NCBI GenBank assembly: GCA_035316325.1
Contig: DATHJB010000043.1
Location: 1-64,000, forward strand
Direction: 5' to 3'
Length of the DNA stretch: 64,000 nt
Source: Acidimicrobiales bacterium
GTDB lineage: Bacteria > Actinomycetota > Acidimicrobiia > Acidimicrobiales > VFJN01
This document shows positions 35,749-44,208 of the stretch, one piece after another. Both the position numbers and the translations under genes were made by a program. The notes beneath the pieces were generated by a model. It did not search any database. It was not told the origin of the DNA and saw only the letters and a list, made by a program, of their open reading frames with translations. Position 1 is the stretch's first letter. Every line of letters begins with the position of its first letter.

Positions 35749-36504
35749 ATGGCCACCACGTACCGGATCGCCGAGGTGGCGCAGCGCTCGGGCTTCACGC
35801 CGGCCACGCTGCGCTACTACGAGGACATCGGCCTGCTCACGCCGTCCGGTCGCACCGCGGCGGGCTACCGGCTCTACGACGACACCTCGCTGGACCGGCT
35901 CCGCTTCATCGGCCGGGCCAAGCAGCTCGGTTGCAGCCTCGACGAGGTCGCCGAGCTGACGGAGGCCTGGGACGGCGGGCGCTGCGGGCCGGTGCAGGAG
36001 CGCCTGCGGGCGGCCGTCGACGCCAAGGTCGCCGAGGCCCACGCCCAGATCGCCGAGCTCACCACCTTCACGGCCGACCTCCAGCGGGCCGCCGCGGTGC
36101 TGTCGACACACCGCCCCGAGGGCCCCTGCGACGACCACTGCGGCTGCGTCTCGGCCGGCGGCGCCGACTCGGTCGGGGCGCCGGTGCCGCTGGTCGCCAA
36201 GGCCGACGCGGGTGGCGGGGAGCCGATCGCCTGCACGCTCGGCGCTGCCGACATGGCGGGGCGCCTGGGGGAGTGGCAGTCGCTGCTGGAGGGTGTCGTC
36301 GCCCGCCGGCCGCTCGACGATGCCGGCCTCCGCCTCGAGCTCGGCGCCGACGTCGACGTGGCGGAGGTCGCCCGCCTCGCCGCCGCCGAGCAGGTCTGCT
36401 GCCGGTTCTTCGGTTTCGCCCTGGTGATCGACGCCCGGGGCACCGCCCTGGAGGTCCACGCCCCGGCCGACGCCGCCGACGTCGTGTCCGCGCTCTTCGG
36501 CTAG
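35749..36504 (+). CDS. MerR-family metal-responsive regulator with extra C-terminal domain
   Basis: 251 residues. N-terminal winged helix (YRIAEVAQRSGFTPATLRYY), dimerisation coiled coil, a Cys near residue 79 and a GPCDDHCGC cluster near 125-131 that look like metal ligands. A C-terminal domain of about 95 residues (from IACTLGAADMAGRL) contains EQVCCRFFGFALVID, whose vicinal cysteines may add a second thiol site. Metal identity unknown. ATG 35749 placed by the promoter just upstream. Ends against the response regulator gene with overlapping stop codons. Confidence 0.82.
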   Translation: MATTYRIAEVAQRSGFTPATLRYYEDIGLLTPSGRTAAGYRLYDDTSLDRLRFIGRAKQLGCSLDEVAELTEAWDGGRCGPVQERLRAAVDAKVAEAHAQIAELTTFTADLQRAAAVLSTHRPEGPCDDHCGCVSAGGADSVGAPVPLVAKADAGGGEPIACTLGAADMAGRLGEWQSLLEGVVARRPLDDAGLRLELGADVDVAEVARLAAAEQVCCRFFGFALVIDARGTALEVHAPADAADVVSALFG

Positions 36505-37169
36505 GGGGCGTCACCCACACCGGCGAGGCCGGTCTGGTAGGCGACGACGACGAGTTGGGCGCGGTCGCGGGCGTGGAGCTTGGTCATCGCCCGGTTGACG
36601 TGGGTCTTCGCCGTGTGGGGGCTCATGACCAGGTGGCGGGCGATGGCGTCGTTGGTGAAGCCGTGGGCGACCAGTCGGGTGACCTCCCGTTCCCGGTCGG
36701 TGAGCACGTCGAGGCGCTCGGGGGCGACGGGCCGGGGTGAGCGGCGGGTGAACTCGTCGACCACCCGGCGGGTGACGGTGGGCGCCAGCAGGCTGTGGCC
36801 GGCGGCGACGGTGCGGACCGCGGCGTGGAGCTCGTCGGCGTCGAGGTCCTTGAGCAGGAAGCCGCTGGCGCCGGCTTCGAGCGCCCCGAACACGTAGTCG
36901 TCGATCTCGAAGGTGGTGAGCACCACGACCCGCACGTCGTCGAGCGTGGGGTCGGCGGCGATGGCACGGGTGGCGGCGAGCCCGTCGAGCACCGGCATGC
37001 GGACGTCCATGAGCACGACGTCGGGCCGGGCGGCGCGGGCGAGGTCGATGGCGTCGCGGCCGTTGGCGGCCTCGCCGACCACGACGATGTCGTCGGTGAG
37101 CTCGAGCATGGCCCGGAACCCGACGCGCACGACGGTCTGGTCGTCGGCGAGCAGCACGCGGATGGTCAT
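36501..37169 (-). CDS. NarL/FixJ-family response regulator
   Basis: 222 residues. Receiver domain with the Asp9-Asp10 pocket, phosphoacceptor Asp55 (VVLMDVRMP) and Lys in FLLKDLD; C-terminal LuxR-type HTH (LTDREREVTRLVAHGFTND). Overlaps its cognate kinase gene by four bases, last of a four-gene minus-strand operon with an ABC exporter, so it may regulate that exporter. Confidence 0.93.
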   Translation of the reverse strand: MTIRVLLADDQTVVRVGFRAMLELTDDIVVVGEAANGRDAIDLARAARPDVVLMDVRMPVLDGLAATRAIAADPTLDDVRVVVLTTFEIDDYVFGALEAGASGFLLKDLDADELHAAVRTVAAGHSLLAPTVTRRVVDEFTRRSPRPVAPERLDVLTDREREVTRLVAHGFTNDAIARHLVMSPHTAKTHVNRAMTKLHARDRAQLVVVAYQTGLAGVGDAP

Positions 37170-38329
37170 GCCGAGGCAGCCGTGTCGGTCGTGGCGGGGA
37201 GGACGGCGTGGACGGCGAAGCCACCGCCGGGGACGGGGCCGTGCGAGAGGTGGCCACCGGCAGCGCCGGCTCGTTCGGTCATGCCGAGCAGGCCGTAGCC
37301 GTTCCCGGTCGGCGGCGCCGGGGTGGTGCCGTCGTCGGTCACGTCGACCACCAGGCAGTTGCCGCGCCGCCGCAGCGACACGGCGACCGTGCGGGCGTTG
37401 CTGTGGCGGACCACGTTGGTGAGCGCCTCCTGGACGATGCGGTAGGCCGCCAGCTCGGTCGCCGCCGGTAGCTCGACGGCCGCGGCAACTGGGTCCTCGT
37501 CGACGGTGACGGCGATCCCGGCGGCCCGGGCGGTGTGCGCCAACCCGTCGAGGCCCGCCAGCCGGGGCGCCGGACCGATGCCGTCGCCGGCGCCGTCGCG
37601 CATGAGGGCCACGGTGGCGCGCAGCTCCTGCAGCGCCTCCTTGCTCGACGCCCGGGCCTGGGCGAGGGCGGCGCGGGCCGTGTCGGGGTTGGTGTCGAAC
37701 GCCGCGACCGCCAGCCCCATCTGCACGTTGACCGCCGCCATGGTGTGGGCGACGAGGTCGTGGAACTCGTGGGCGATGCGGGCCCGCTCGGCGTCGACCC
37801 GGCGCCCGGCCTCCCGCTCGCGCTCGGCGTGCGCCCAGGCGAGCAGCTCACGGCGATTCCGGGTCGCCTCGCCCAGGGCGAGCGGCACGAGCGGCCACAG
37901 CATCTCCATCACCGGCGACCCGCCGCGGGCGCCGATCGGGTCGCTGCTGGTGAACCCGAGCAGCCCCGACCACGCCGACGCCACCGCCCCGGTGACCAGC
38001 GTGGTCCGGCGGTCGTGGGACACGGCGACGGCGTAGAGGGCGACCATGGTGGGAAGGTTGAGCAGCTCGCCGTGGTGGCCGAGCAGGTACCAGCCGGTCA
38101 GCGCCGCGCCGCACACGAGGGCGGTGGCGAAGGGCCGGCGCCGCCGGAACCACAGCGCCCCGATCGACACGACGGTCAGGGCGTAGGTGAGGGCGTCGGC
38201 CTGGCGGGTGCCCGCCTCGTTCCACCAGGCATCCATCGCCGTCGGGAGGCCGACGGCGACGAGCACGGCCGCGTCGAGCACGGCCGGCGGTGCTCGACGC
38301 ACCCGATCGAACCAGGTCACGGTCGCCAC
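37166..38329 (-). CDS. NarL-type sensor histidine kinase
   Basis: 387 residues. Four to five N-terminal membrane helices with little external sequence, then HisKA_3 dimerisation helix with ERARIAHEFHDLVAHTMA (phospho-His about 190) and a HATPase with VQEALTNVVRHS and GNGYGLLGMTERA. The helix-rich sensor resembles kinases that sense membrane stress or pair with ABC transporters. Start GTG at 38329, 15 bases after the permease gene. Confidence 0.92.
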   Translation of the reverse strand: MATVTWFDRVRRAPPAVLDAAVLVAVGLPTAMDAWWNEAGTRQADALTYALTVVSIGALWFRRRRPFATALVCGAALTGWYLLGHHGELLNLPTMVALYAVAVSHDRRTTLVTGAVASAWSGLLGFTSSDPIGARGGSPVMEMLWPLVPLALGEATRNRRELLAWAHAEREREAGRRVDAERARIAHEFHDLVAHTMAAVNVQMGLAVAAFDTNPDTARAALAQARASSKEALQELRATVALMRDGAGDGIGPAPRLAGLDGLAHTARAAGIAVTVDEDPVAAAVELPAATELAAYRIVQEALTNVVRHSNARTVAVSLRRRGNCLVVDVTDDGTTPAPPTGNGYGLLGMTERAGAAGGHLSHGPVPGGGFAVHAVLPATTDTAASA

Positions 38330-38344
38330 GGTACGCGAGCCGGC

Positions 38345-39118
38345 TCAGGAGTCCCGGGAACGCAGCAGCCACACGGCGCCGCCCACGGTCACGAGCGTGT
38401 AGGCGGCGACGACCGCCAGCGAGAGCCAGGCGCCGAGGCTCCCGACCGCCTCGGGTGTGGCGTCGCTGCTCTGGGTCATCTTCTGCAGGACCCCGTTGAG
38501 GGAGGCGCCGCCCACCCAGCGCTCGACGTCGCCCAGCAGCGGCGCGACGAGCCCGGGCACGAGCACCACGCCGACCACGGCGGCGATCGCGCCCGCGGAG
38601 TGGCGCACCATGCTGCCGACCCCGACGCCGAGCACGCCGATGGCGGTGATCGCCAGCACGACGCCGGCCAACGCTGGGAACGGGTCGCCGGTGGCGTAGC
38701 CGTCGCCGTCGAGCAGCACCCGGCCGATCCCGAACGCGGCCACCGCGGAGGGTGCCGTGACCGCGGCCACGACGCCGGCGACCACCGTGGCCTTGGCCGC
38801 CAGCACGACGAGGGGGCGGGGGCAGGCGGTGAGGGTGGTGCGGATCATGCCGGTGCGGAACTCGCCGGTCACCACCAGGGCACCCAGCGCGGCGGCGGTC
38901 AGCTGGGCGAGGACCGCGCCGCCCAGCAGGCTCGCCCCGAGGATGGTGTCGTCGGGCTGCAGGCTCCCGGTGGCGGCCACCACCGCCGCCAGCAACGGCA
39001 GCGCGGCGCCCAGCGCCACGGTGACCCCCACGGTCGACCGCACCGTGCGGAACTTGGTCCACTCCGACCGCACGGCCTCCCCGAACCCGGCCCGGGCGTC
39101 GCCCAGGTCGCCGCTCAT
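38345..39118 (-). CDS. ABC transporter permease
   Basis: 257 residues with six membrane helices; layout of ABC-2 type permeases in actinobacteria (SEWTKFRTVRSTVGVTVALG at the N-terminus, GEFRTGMIRTTLTACPRP in the first cytoplasmic loop). Four-base overlap with the ATPase gene upstream. Likely exports a lipid, peptide or antibiotic; the substrate cannot be deduced. Confidence 0.88.
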   Translation of the reverse strand: MSGDLGDARAGFGEAVRSEWTKFRTVRSTVGVTVALGAALPLLAAVVAATGSLQPDDTILGASLLGGAVLAQLTAAALGALVVTGEFRTGMIRTTLTACPRPLVVLAAKATVVAGVVAAVTAPSAVAAFGIGRVLLDGDGYATGDPFPALAGVVLAITAIGVLGVGVGSMVRHSAGAIAAVVGVVLVPGLVAPLLGDVERWVGGASLNGVLQKMTQSSDATPEAVGSLGAWLSLAVVAAYTLVTVGGAVWLLRSRDS

Positions 39119-40056
39119 CGGGCGACCGCCTCGGTCGGCGCGGCGTCGGTCGGTGGGAGGGCCCGGTACTCGACGCTGGTGGTGGTCAGGCGGGTGTAGA
39201 CCTCCTCCAGGGTGGAGCGGAGGGGGTGCAGTGCGTGGAGGGGGACGGCGTGGTGGTGGGCGAGGTCGCCGATCGTGGCGGCGGACATCCCGGTGACGCG
39301 CCAGCCGCCGCCGGGGTCGGGTGCCACCACCGCGCCGGCGGCCTCCAGCCCCGCCAGCAGGTCGGCGCCCCGGGGCGAGCGGACCACCGTGACCGGCCGG
39401 GTGTGGGTGTCGATGAACTCCGTCACGGTGGTGTCGGCGATCAGGCGGCCCCGGCCGATGACCACCAGGTGGTCGGCGGTCAGCTCCATCTCGCTCATCA
39501 GGTGGCTCGACAGGAAGACCGTGCGACCCTCGGCGGCCAGGCGCCGCAACAGGTCGCGGATCCAGCGGATGCCCTCGGTGTCGAGGCCGTTCACCGGCTC
39601 GTCGAACAGCAGCACCGACGGGTCGCCGAGCAGCGCGGCGCCGATCCCGAGCCGCTGGCGCATCCCCAACGAGAACGCCCCGGCCCGCCGCTGGGCCACG
39701 TCGGACAGGCCGACGAGGTCGAGGACCTCGCCGACCCGCCGCTCCGGGAGGCGGTTCGAGTGCGCCAGGGCCAGCAGATGGTCAGCAGCGCGGCGCCCGC
39801 CGTGCAGCGCCGTCGCGTCCAGGAGCGCGCCCACCTCGCGCAACGGTGCCCGCAGCGACCGGTAGGGGCGGCCGTTCACCGTCGCCGTCCCGGACGACGG
39901 GCGGTCGAGCCCGAGGATCACCCGCATGGTGGTCGACTTGCCGGAACCGTTGGGCCCCAGGAAGCCGGTCACCCGACCCGGTCGCACGGTGAAGGAGAGG
40001 TCGTCGACCGCCGGCGTCCTCCCGTAGCGCTTCGTCAGGCCCTGCACGTCGATCAT
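39115..40056 (-). CDS. ABC transporter ATP-binding protein
   Basis: 313 residues. Walker A GPNGSGKST, signature FSLGMRQRLGIGAALLG, Walker B VLLFDEPVNGLD, and H-loop FLSSHLMSE, then a C-terminal extension of about 90 residues as in drug- or lantibiotic-exporter ATPases. First gene of the operon; TACCGT lies seven bases before ATG 40056 on the minus strand (40064-40069), suggesting a leaderless message. Confidence 0.92.
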   Translation of the reverse strand: MIDVQGLTKRYGRTPAVDDLSFTVRPGRVTGFLGPNGSGKSTTMRVILGLDRPSSGTATVNGRPYRSLRAPLREVGALLDATALHGGRRAADHLLALAHSNRLPERRVGEVLDLVGLSDVAQRRAGAFSLGMRQRLGIGAALLGDPSVLLFDEPVNGLDTEGIRWIRDLLRRLAAEGRTVFLSSHLMSEMELTADHLVVIGRGRLIADTTVTEFIDTHTRPVTVVRSPRGADLLAGLEAAGAVVAPDPGGGWRVTGMSAATIGDLAHHHAVPLHALHPLRSTLEEVYTRLTTTSVEYRALPPTDAAPTEAVAR

Positions 40057-40132
40057 GGAACCGACGGTACGGACACCCGGCCGCCGGCCGCATCGCCCAA
40101 CGGGACCGTCGGGCTACCACCGCTGCAGTACG

Positions 40133-40180
40133 CGTCAACTTCGAATTGACGTCGAGCTGTTCGTCAATCCATGATTGACG
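40133..40180. promoter_or_regulatory. Twin inverted-repeat operators CGTCAA-N7-TTGACG
   Basis: Two sites with identical half-sites and spacing: CGTCAACTTCGAATTGACG (40133-40151) and CGTCAATCCATGATTGACG (40162-40180), centres 29 bp apart. The second ends one base before the ATG of the HTH-ClpN gene, and both lie between it and the divergent ABC/two-component operon. Probable binding sites of the adjacent regulator or of the response regulator. Confidence 0.75.
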
Positions 40181-40181
40181 C

Positions 40182-40931
40182 ATGGACGTCAGGAACCTCA
40201 TCGCCGAGGTCGAGCGGGGCGCCACCAGCGACGAGCCGCTCGACCGATTGACCGCCGCCGTCACCCGCCACCGCGAGCTGACCGATCAGGCCGACCAGCT
40301 GCTCGACCACTTCGTCATCGCCGCCCGCGAGACCGGTTGCTCGTGGGCGCAGGTGGGCGAGGTGCTGGGCGTCACCAAGCAGGCCGCCCAGCAGCGGCAC
40401 GGTCGCTGGCGGCTGCCCCGCGAGCTGCTGCGGGGCGTGCTCGGCAAGCGGCCGGGCCTGTTCCAGCGCTTCACCCCGCGGTCGCGCGCCGCCGTGGTCG
40501 ACGGCGTGGAGGCGGCCCGCCAGCTGGGGCACGTCTCCATCGGTACCGAGCACGTGCTGGTGGGGATCCTCGGTCAGCCCGACAGCGTCGGCGCCAAGGT
40601 GCTGGCCCGGTGGGGGCTCACCCGCGACGGTGTGTTCGCCGACGTGGCCGAGCGGCTCGGGCGCAACGAGCCCGCGACCAGCCGTCGGCACATCCCGTTC
40701 AGCCCCCACGCCAAGAAGGCCCTCGAGCTGGCCCTGCGGGAGAGCATCAGCCTCGGCCACAACCACATCGGGACCGAGCACGTGCTGCTGGGCCTGATCC
40801 GCGTCGACGACGGGGCGGCCGCCATCCTCCGCGACCACGGCGTCAAGCTCGGCGACGCCCGCACCGCTGTCGTCGAGGAGCTGGCCGCAGCCGAGGCCGA
40901 CGACTCCGACCCGGTCCACTCAGGCGAGTGA
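40182..40931 (+). CDS. HTH protein with ClpC N-domain repeats, no ATPase
   Basis: 249 residues. Residues about 30-75 contain a helix-turn-helix (GCSWAQVGEVLGVTKQAAQQ), followed by two Clp N-terminal repeats (about 95-160, LGHVSIGTEHVLVGIL; and 172-235, LGHNHIGTEHVLLGLI). There is no AAA+ domain, so it is not a chaperone; actinobacterial proteins of this kind are thought to be regulators. The twin operators end one base before its ATG, suggesting autoregulation and possibly control of the divergent ABC operon. Confidence 0.8.
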   Translation: MDVRNLIAEVERGATSDEPLDRLTAAVTRHRELTDQADQLLDHFVIAARETGCSWAQVGEVLGVTKQAAQQRHGRWRLPRELLRGVLGKRPGLFQRFTPRSRAAVVDGVEAARQLGHVSIGTEHVLVGILGQPDSVGAKVLARWGLTRDGVFADVAERLGRNEPATSRRHIPFSPHAKKALELALRESISLGHNHIGTEHVLLGLIRVDDGAAAILRDHGVKLGDARTAVVEELAAAEADDSDPVHSGE

Positions 40932-40934
40932 CGC

Positions 40935-42872
40935 TCAGCGGCTGTAGCCGGCCACCGGGAGGGCGGGGGCGCCCTCCACCAGGAGGGTGAGCGGGAGGTG
41001 GACGACCGCCGTGATGCCGCCGCCCTGGGAGGCGTAGAGGGTGACGCCGATGCCGTGGCGGGCGGCGAGGTGGCCGGCGACGTAGTGGCCGAGGTACTTC
41101 GACGGGGCGATCGTGAACGACTCGGCGCCGGCGAGGCGGCGGTTGGCCCGGTCGATCTCCTCGGTCCGCATGCCCAGGCCGGCGTCGATCACGGCGAGGG
41201 TGTAGCCGCCGCCCTCGACGTCGGAGCGGCGCCCGCCGCGCACCTCGACGGCCTGGTCGGGCGGTGAGTAGATCAGGGCGTTGTCGATCAGCTCGGCCAG
41301 CAGGTGGGCCAGGTCGGCGGCCGCGACGCCCAGGATCATGGCGGGTTCGACGCCGCGGTCGACCACCCGCTGGTAGTCCTCGACCTCGCCCAGCGCGGCG
41401 CGGATGACGTCGTTGACCCGCACCGGCCCCGACCACGTCCGGGGCGGATCCACGCCCGCCAGTAGCAGCAGCGACTCGGCGTTGCGGCGCATGCGGGTGG
41501 CGAGGTGGTCCAGGCGGAAGAGGTTCGACAGGATCTCGGGGTCGGTCTCGTTGGCCTCGAGCTCGGTGATGAAGTTGAGCTGCCGGGACAGCAGGTGCTG
41601 GTTGCGCCGGCCCAGGTTGACGAACGAGTCGGAGATGTTGCGGCGCAGCACGGCCTGCTCCACGGCCAGGCTGAGCGCCGAGTCCTGCACGGTGTTGAGC
41701 GCGCTGGCCACGTCCGCGACCTCGTCCTTGGTCTCCACCTGGACGGACTCCACCGCCGGCACGCTCACGTCGTCGCCCAGCGGTGTGTCCAGGATCCCGA
41801 CGACCGCCTCGGGGAGCCGGTGGTTGGCCATGTCGGTGGCCTGCCGGGTGAGCGCCCGCAGCGGTCCCGTGATCGACCGGGACACCACGTAGGTGGCGAT
41901 CGCGGCCGCGACCACCGCGACGGCGGCCAGGATGCGGAAGAGGTTGACGCGCCGTTCGGCGGTCGACTTGATGTCGTCGGCCTCGGTGAGGAGCTGCGCG
42001 GAGAACTCGTCGCGCAGGCCGTTGTAGGAGTCCTCGACGGGGATGTTGGCCACGTCGAGCACGTGGGTGATGTCGACGTTCCCGGCGACCGCGGCGTCGA
42101 CCACCTCCTGGACCTCCACGCCGAAGCTCTCCGGCACCCCGTTGGCGGCGATGCGGCGGTAGGGATCCGTGGCCTCCGCGATGGCCGTCTCGTTGCGGCG
42201 GGCCTCGGCGGCGTACCCGGAGATCAGGCGGATGTCGTGACGGTCGACGCCCCGGTTCAGCTCGCCCTGGATGGTCCCCCGGATCACGAGGGCGATCGTC
42301 TCGACCTGCCGCGAGGCGAGGTCGATCAGCTCGACGCCCTTGCGGAGGGTCGGGTCGTCGATGGCGAGGGCCAGGCGGCTGTTGCCGTCGTGGAACGGCG
42401 TGATGAGCGCGGCGTAGCGCTCGAACACCTGGTCCGCGAACAGGTTGTTGCCGTCGAGGGTGCGGGGCTCGTCGTTGGCGTCGATCTCCTGGCGGAGGGC
42501 GACGAGCTTCCCGAGCTGCTCGAGCGCGGGTCCGTAGGCGTCGGCCACGGCGCCGCCCTTGCTGGCCACCTCCCGCTGGAACTCGGCGATGGCCCCGTCG
42601 GTGTTCGCCCGGGTCTCCTCGTAGCCGGTGACCGGCATGGTGACCGTGGCCTGCTGCCCGATCAGCTCGACGACGGCCCAGGTGCGCTCGTCCTGGAGCC
42701 CGGTCATGAGCCCGGCCGGACCGACCGCGGCCGTGGCCATGTCGGTCTCCTCCCGGATCTCGGCGGCCCGCCCGGAGGTGCTCACGACCTCCACGAGGAT
42801 GACGCCGAGCAGGCACAGGAGCGGTGCCGCGAGGGCACCGAGGAGTTTGAAACGGATAGGTATGCGGCGCAC
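40935..42872 (-). CDS. Nitrate/nitrite-sensor-like histidine kinase (CvnA type)
   Basis: 645 residues from GTG 42872, preceded by a GGGGG run; an ATG at 42905 would add 11 residues without a ribosome site. Membrane helix near residue 15, a long extracytoplasmic helical NIT domain (about 40-300), second helix about 315-335, HAMP, and a HATPase with ELIDNALIYSPP and AGLGMRTEEI. This is the CvnA layout of Streptomyces conservons, yet no roadblock, DUF742 or small GTPase gene lies nearby. Confidence 0.8.
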   Translation of the reverse strand: MRRIPIRFKLLGALAAPLLCLLGVILVEVVSTSGRAAEIREETDMATAAVGPAGLMTGLQDERTWAVVELIGQQATVTMPVTGYEETRANTDGAIAEFQREVASKGGAVADAYGPALEQLGKLVALRQEIDANDEPRTLDGNNLFADQVFERYAALITPFHDGNSRLALAIDDPTLRKGVELIDLASRQVETIALVIRGTIQGELNRGVDRHDIRLISGYAAEARRNETAIAEATDPYRRIAANGVPESFGVEVQEVVDAAVAGNVDITHVLDVANIPVEDSYNGLRDEFSAQLLTEADDIKSTAERRVNLFRILAAVAVVAAAIATYVVSRSITGPLRALTRQATDMANHRLPEAVVGILDTPLGDDVSVPAVESVQVETKDEVADVASALNTVQDSALSLAVEQAVLRRNISDSFVNLGRRNQHLLSRQLNFITELEANETDPEILSNLFRLDHLATRMRRNAESLLLLAGVDPPRTWSGPVRVNDVIRAALGEVEDYQRVVDRGVEPAMILGVAAADLAHLLAELIDNALIYSPPDQAVEVRGGRRSDVEGGGYTLAVIDAGLGMRTEEIDRANRRLAGAESFTIAPSKYLGHYVAGHLAARHGIGVTLYASQGGGITAVVHLPLTLLVEGAPALPVAGYSR

Positions 42873-43008
42873 GGTGACCCCCAGCCTCAAAATGCCCCAC
42901 TGCATTCAAAAGGCGCGCTGATCTGGGACTTTAGCGGCCTTCGATGGGTCGTTCGCGATGACGAACCGAGGGTGAGGAGACGGCTACGGGGAGCGTCCGG
43001 GGACCCGC

Positions 43009-44142
43009 GTGGGCGCCACGGTTTGGAAGACTGCGGCGGTGATCGAGGGGAGGGGCCGGGTCGCGATCGGCAGCGTCGTGGTCGTCGTGCTGGTGTCGGT
43101 AGCGGCGTGTTCGGTGCTCGACGACGGTGGGTCGGGCGCGGCGCGGTCGGTGGCGGCGCTGCGGGTGCCCGCGACCACGGTGACGACGTCCACCGCGACC
43201 ACCCTCGCCGCCACCACGACGACGCTGCCGCCGACCACCGCGACACCCTTGACCACGGCAGCGCCGCCGCCGGCCGACTGCCGCGACGTCCCCGCCGACA
43301 GCCACTGGCACGCCCGGGTCGACGGACTGCCGGTGCACCCTCGCAGCGGCGACTACGTGGCCAGCATCGGTGCCGGCAGCGGCGTGAAGGCCGACTTCGG
43401 GGCGGGCCTCTGGGAGGGCGGGCCGATCGGCATCCCCGTCACCGAGGCGGCAGCGGGGCAGGCCGAGGTGCCGGTGTCGTTCGAGTACGCCGACGAGAGC
43501 GACCCGGGCCCCTACGCCATCCCGCCCGACGCCCCGGTGGAGGGCGGCCCCGACGCCGACGGCGACCGGCACGTGCTGGTGGTCGACCCGGGCCGGTGTC
43601 GCCTCTACGAGCTGTACGCCGCCCACCCGAACGCCGACGGCTCGTGGCGGGCGGGGTCGGGCGCCGTCTACGACCTGCGCTCGCACGACCTGCGGCCCGC
43701 GGGCTGGACGTCGGCCGACGCCGCCGGGCTGCCGATCGCCCCCGGCCTGGTCCGCTACGACGAGGTGGCGGCGGGCCGGATCGACCACGCCATCCGGGTG
43801 ACCGTGCCCTCCAGCCAGGACGCCTACGTCTGGCCGGCCCGCCACGCCGCGTCCGACAGCACCGACCCGGCGCTCCCGCCGATGGGCCTGCGGTTGCGCC
43901 TGCGGGCCGACGTCGACCTGTCGGGGCTGGCTCCGCAAGCCCGGGTGGTCGCCGAGGCGATGCGGGACCACGGCGTGATCGTCGCCGACAACGGGTCGGC
44001 CTGGTACCTCGGTGGCGTGCCCGACGACCGCTGGGACAACGACGCCCTCCAGACCCTCGGCTCGCTCACCGGCGCCGACTTCGAGGCCGTCGACTCGGCA
44101 CCCCTGATGGTCGACCCCGATTCCGGCCGGGCGGGCCCTTGA
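43009..44142 (+). CDS. Conserved secreted lipoprotein of unknown function
   Basis: 377 residues. A lipoprotein signal ends in VSVAAC (Cys34), followed by a Thr-rich low-complexity linker (about 50-90) and a globular domain of about 280 residues. The domain holds YVASIGAGSGVKADFGAGLW, ADESDPGPYAIPPDAPVEGG, GWTSADAAGLPIAPGLVRYD, PPMGLRLRL and VADNGSAW. I recall these motifs from a widespread uncharacterised secreted family. GTG 43009 has GGGGA upstream. Confidence 0.7.
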   Translation: MGATVWKTAAVIEGRGRVAIGSVVVVVLVSVAACSVLDDGGSGAARSVAALRVPATTVTTSTATTLAATTTTLPPTTATPLTTAAPPPADCRDVPADSHWHARVDGLPVHPRSGDYVASIGAGSGVKADFGAGLWEGGPIGIPVTEAAAGQAEVPVSFEYADESDPGPYAIPPDAPVEGGPDADGDRHVLVVDPGRCRLYELYAAHPNADGSWRAGSGAVYDLRSHDLRPAGWTSADAAGLPIAPGLVRYDEVAAGRIDHAIRVTVPSSQDAYVWPARHAASDSTDPALPPMGLRLRLRADVDLSGLAPQARVVAEAMRDHGVIVADNGSAWYLGGVPDDRWDNDALQTLGSLTGADFEAVDSAPLMVDPDSGRAGP

Positions 44143-44165
44143 GGGGTGACGCGGGTTGGGATTAA

Positions 44166-44183
44166 TGTAAATCCTCGTTTACA
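44166..44183 (+). promoter_or_regulatory. TetR-type operator upstream of dioxygenase gene
   Basis: TGTAAA-TCCTCG-TTTACA, an 18-bp palindrome with perfect 6-bp arms, within a longer AAT/ATT-flanked stretch. It lies about 25 bases before the start of the dioxygenase-TetR operon in an unusually AT-rich patch. A natural site for the TetR protein encoded downstream; inferred. Confidence 0.65.
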
Positions 44184-44208
44184 CATTTGAGCGTTCACGG
44201 GGGTGGCG

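Noticed and set aside
42880-43008. Possible small RNA or riboswitch between the kinase and lipoprotein genes
   Set aside because: Only a weak GTTCG/CGAAC stem is visible and no conserved riboswitch core; nothing supports an RNA gene.
43180-43280. Repetitive ACC/ACG tract
   Set aside because: Codes for the Thr-rich linker of the lipoprotein; codon-level repetition only.
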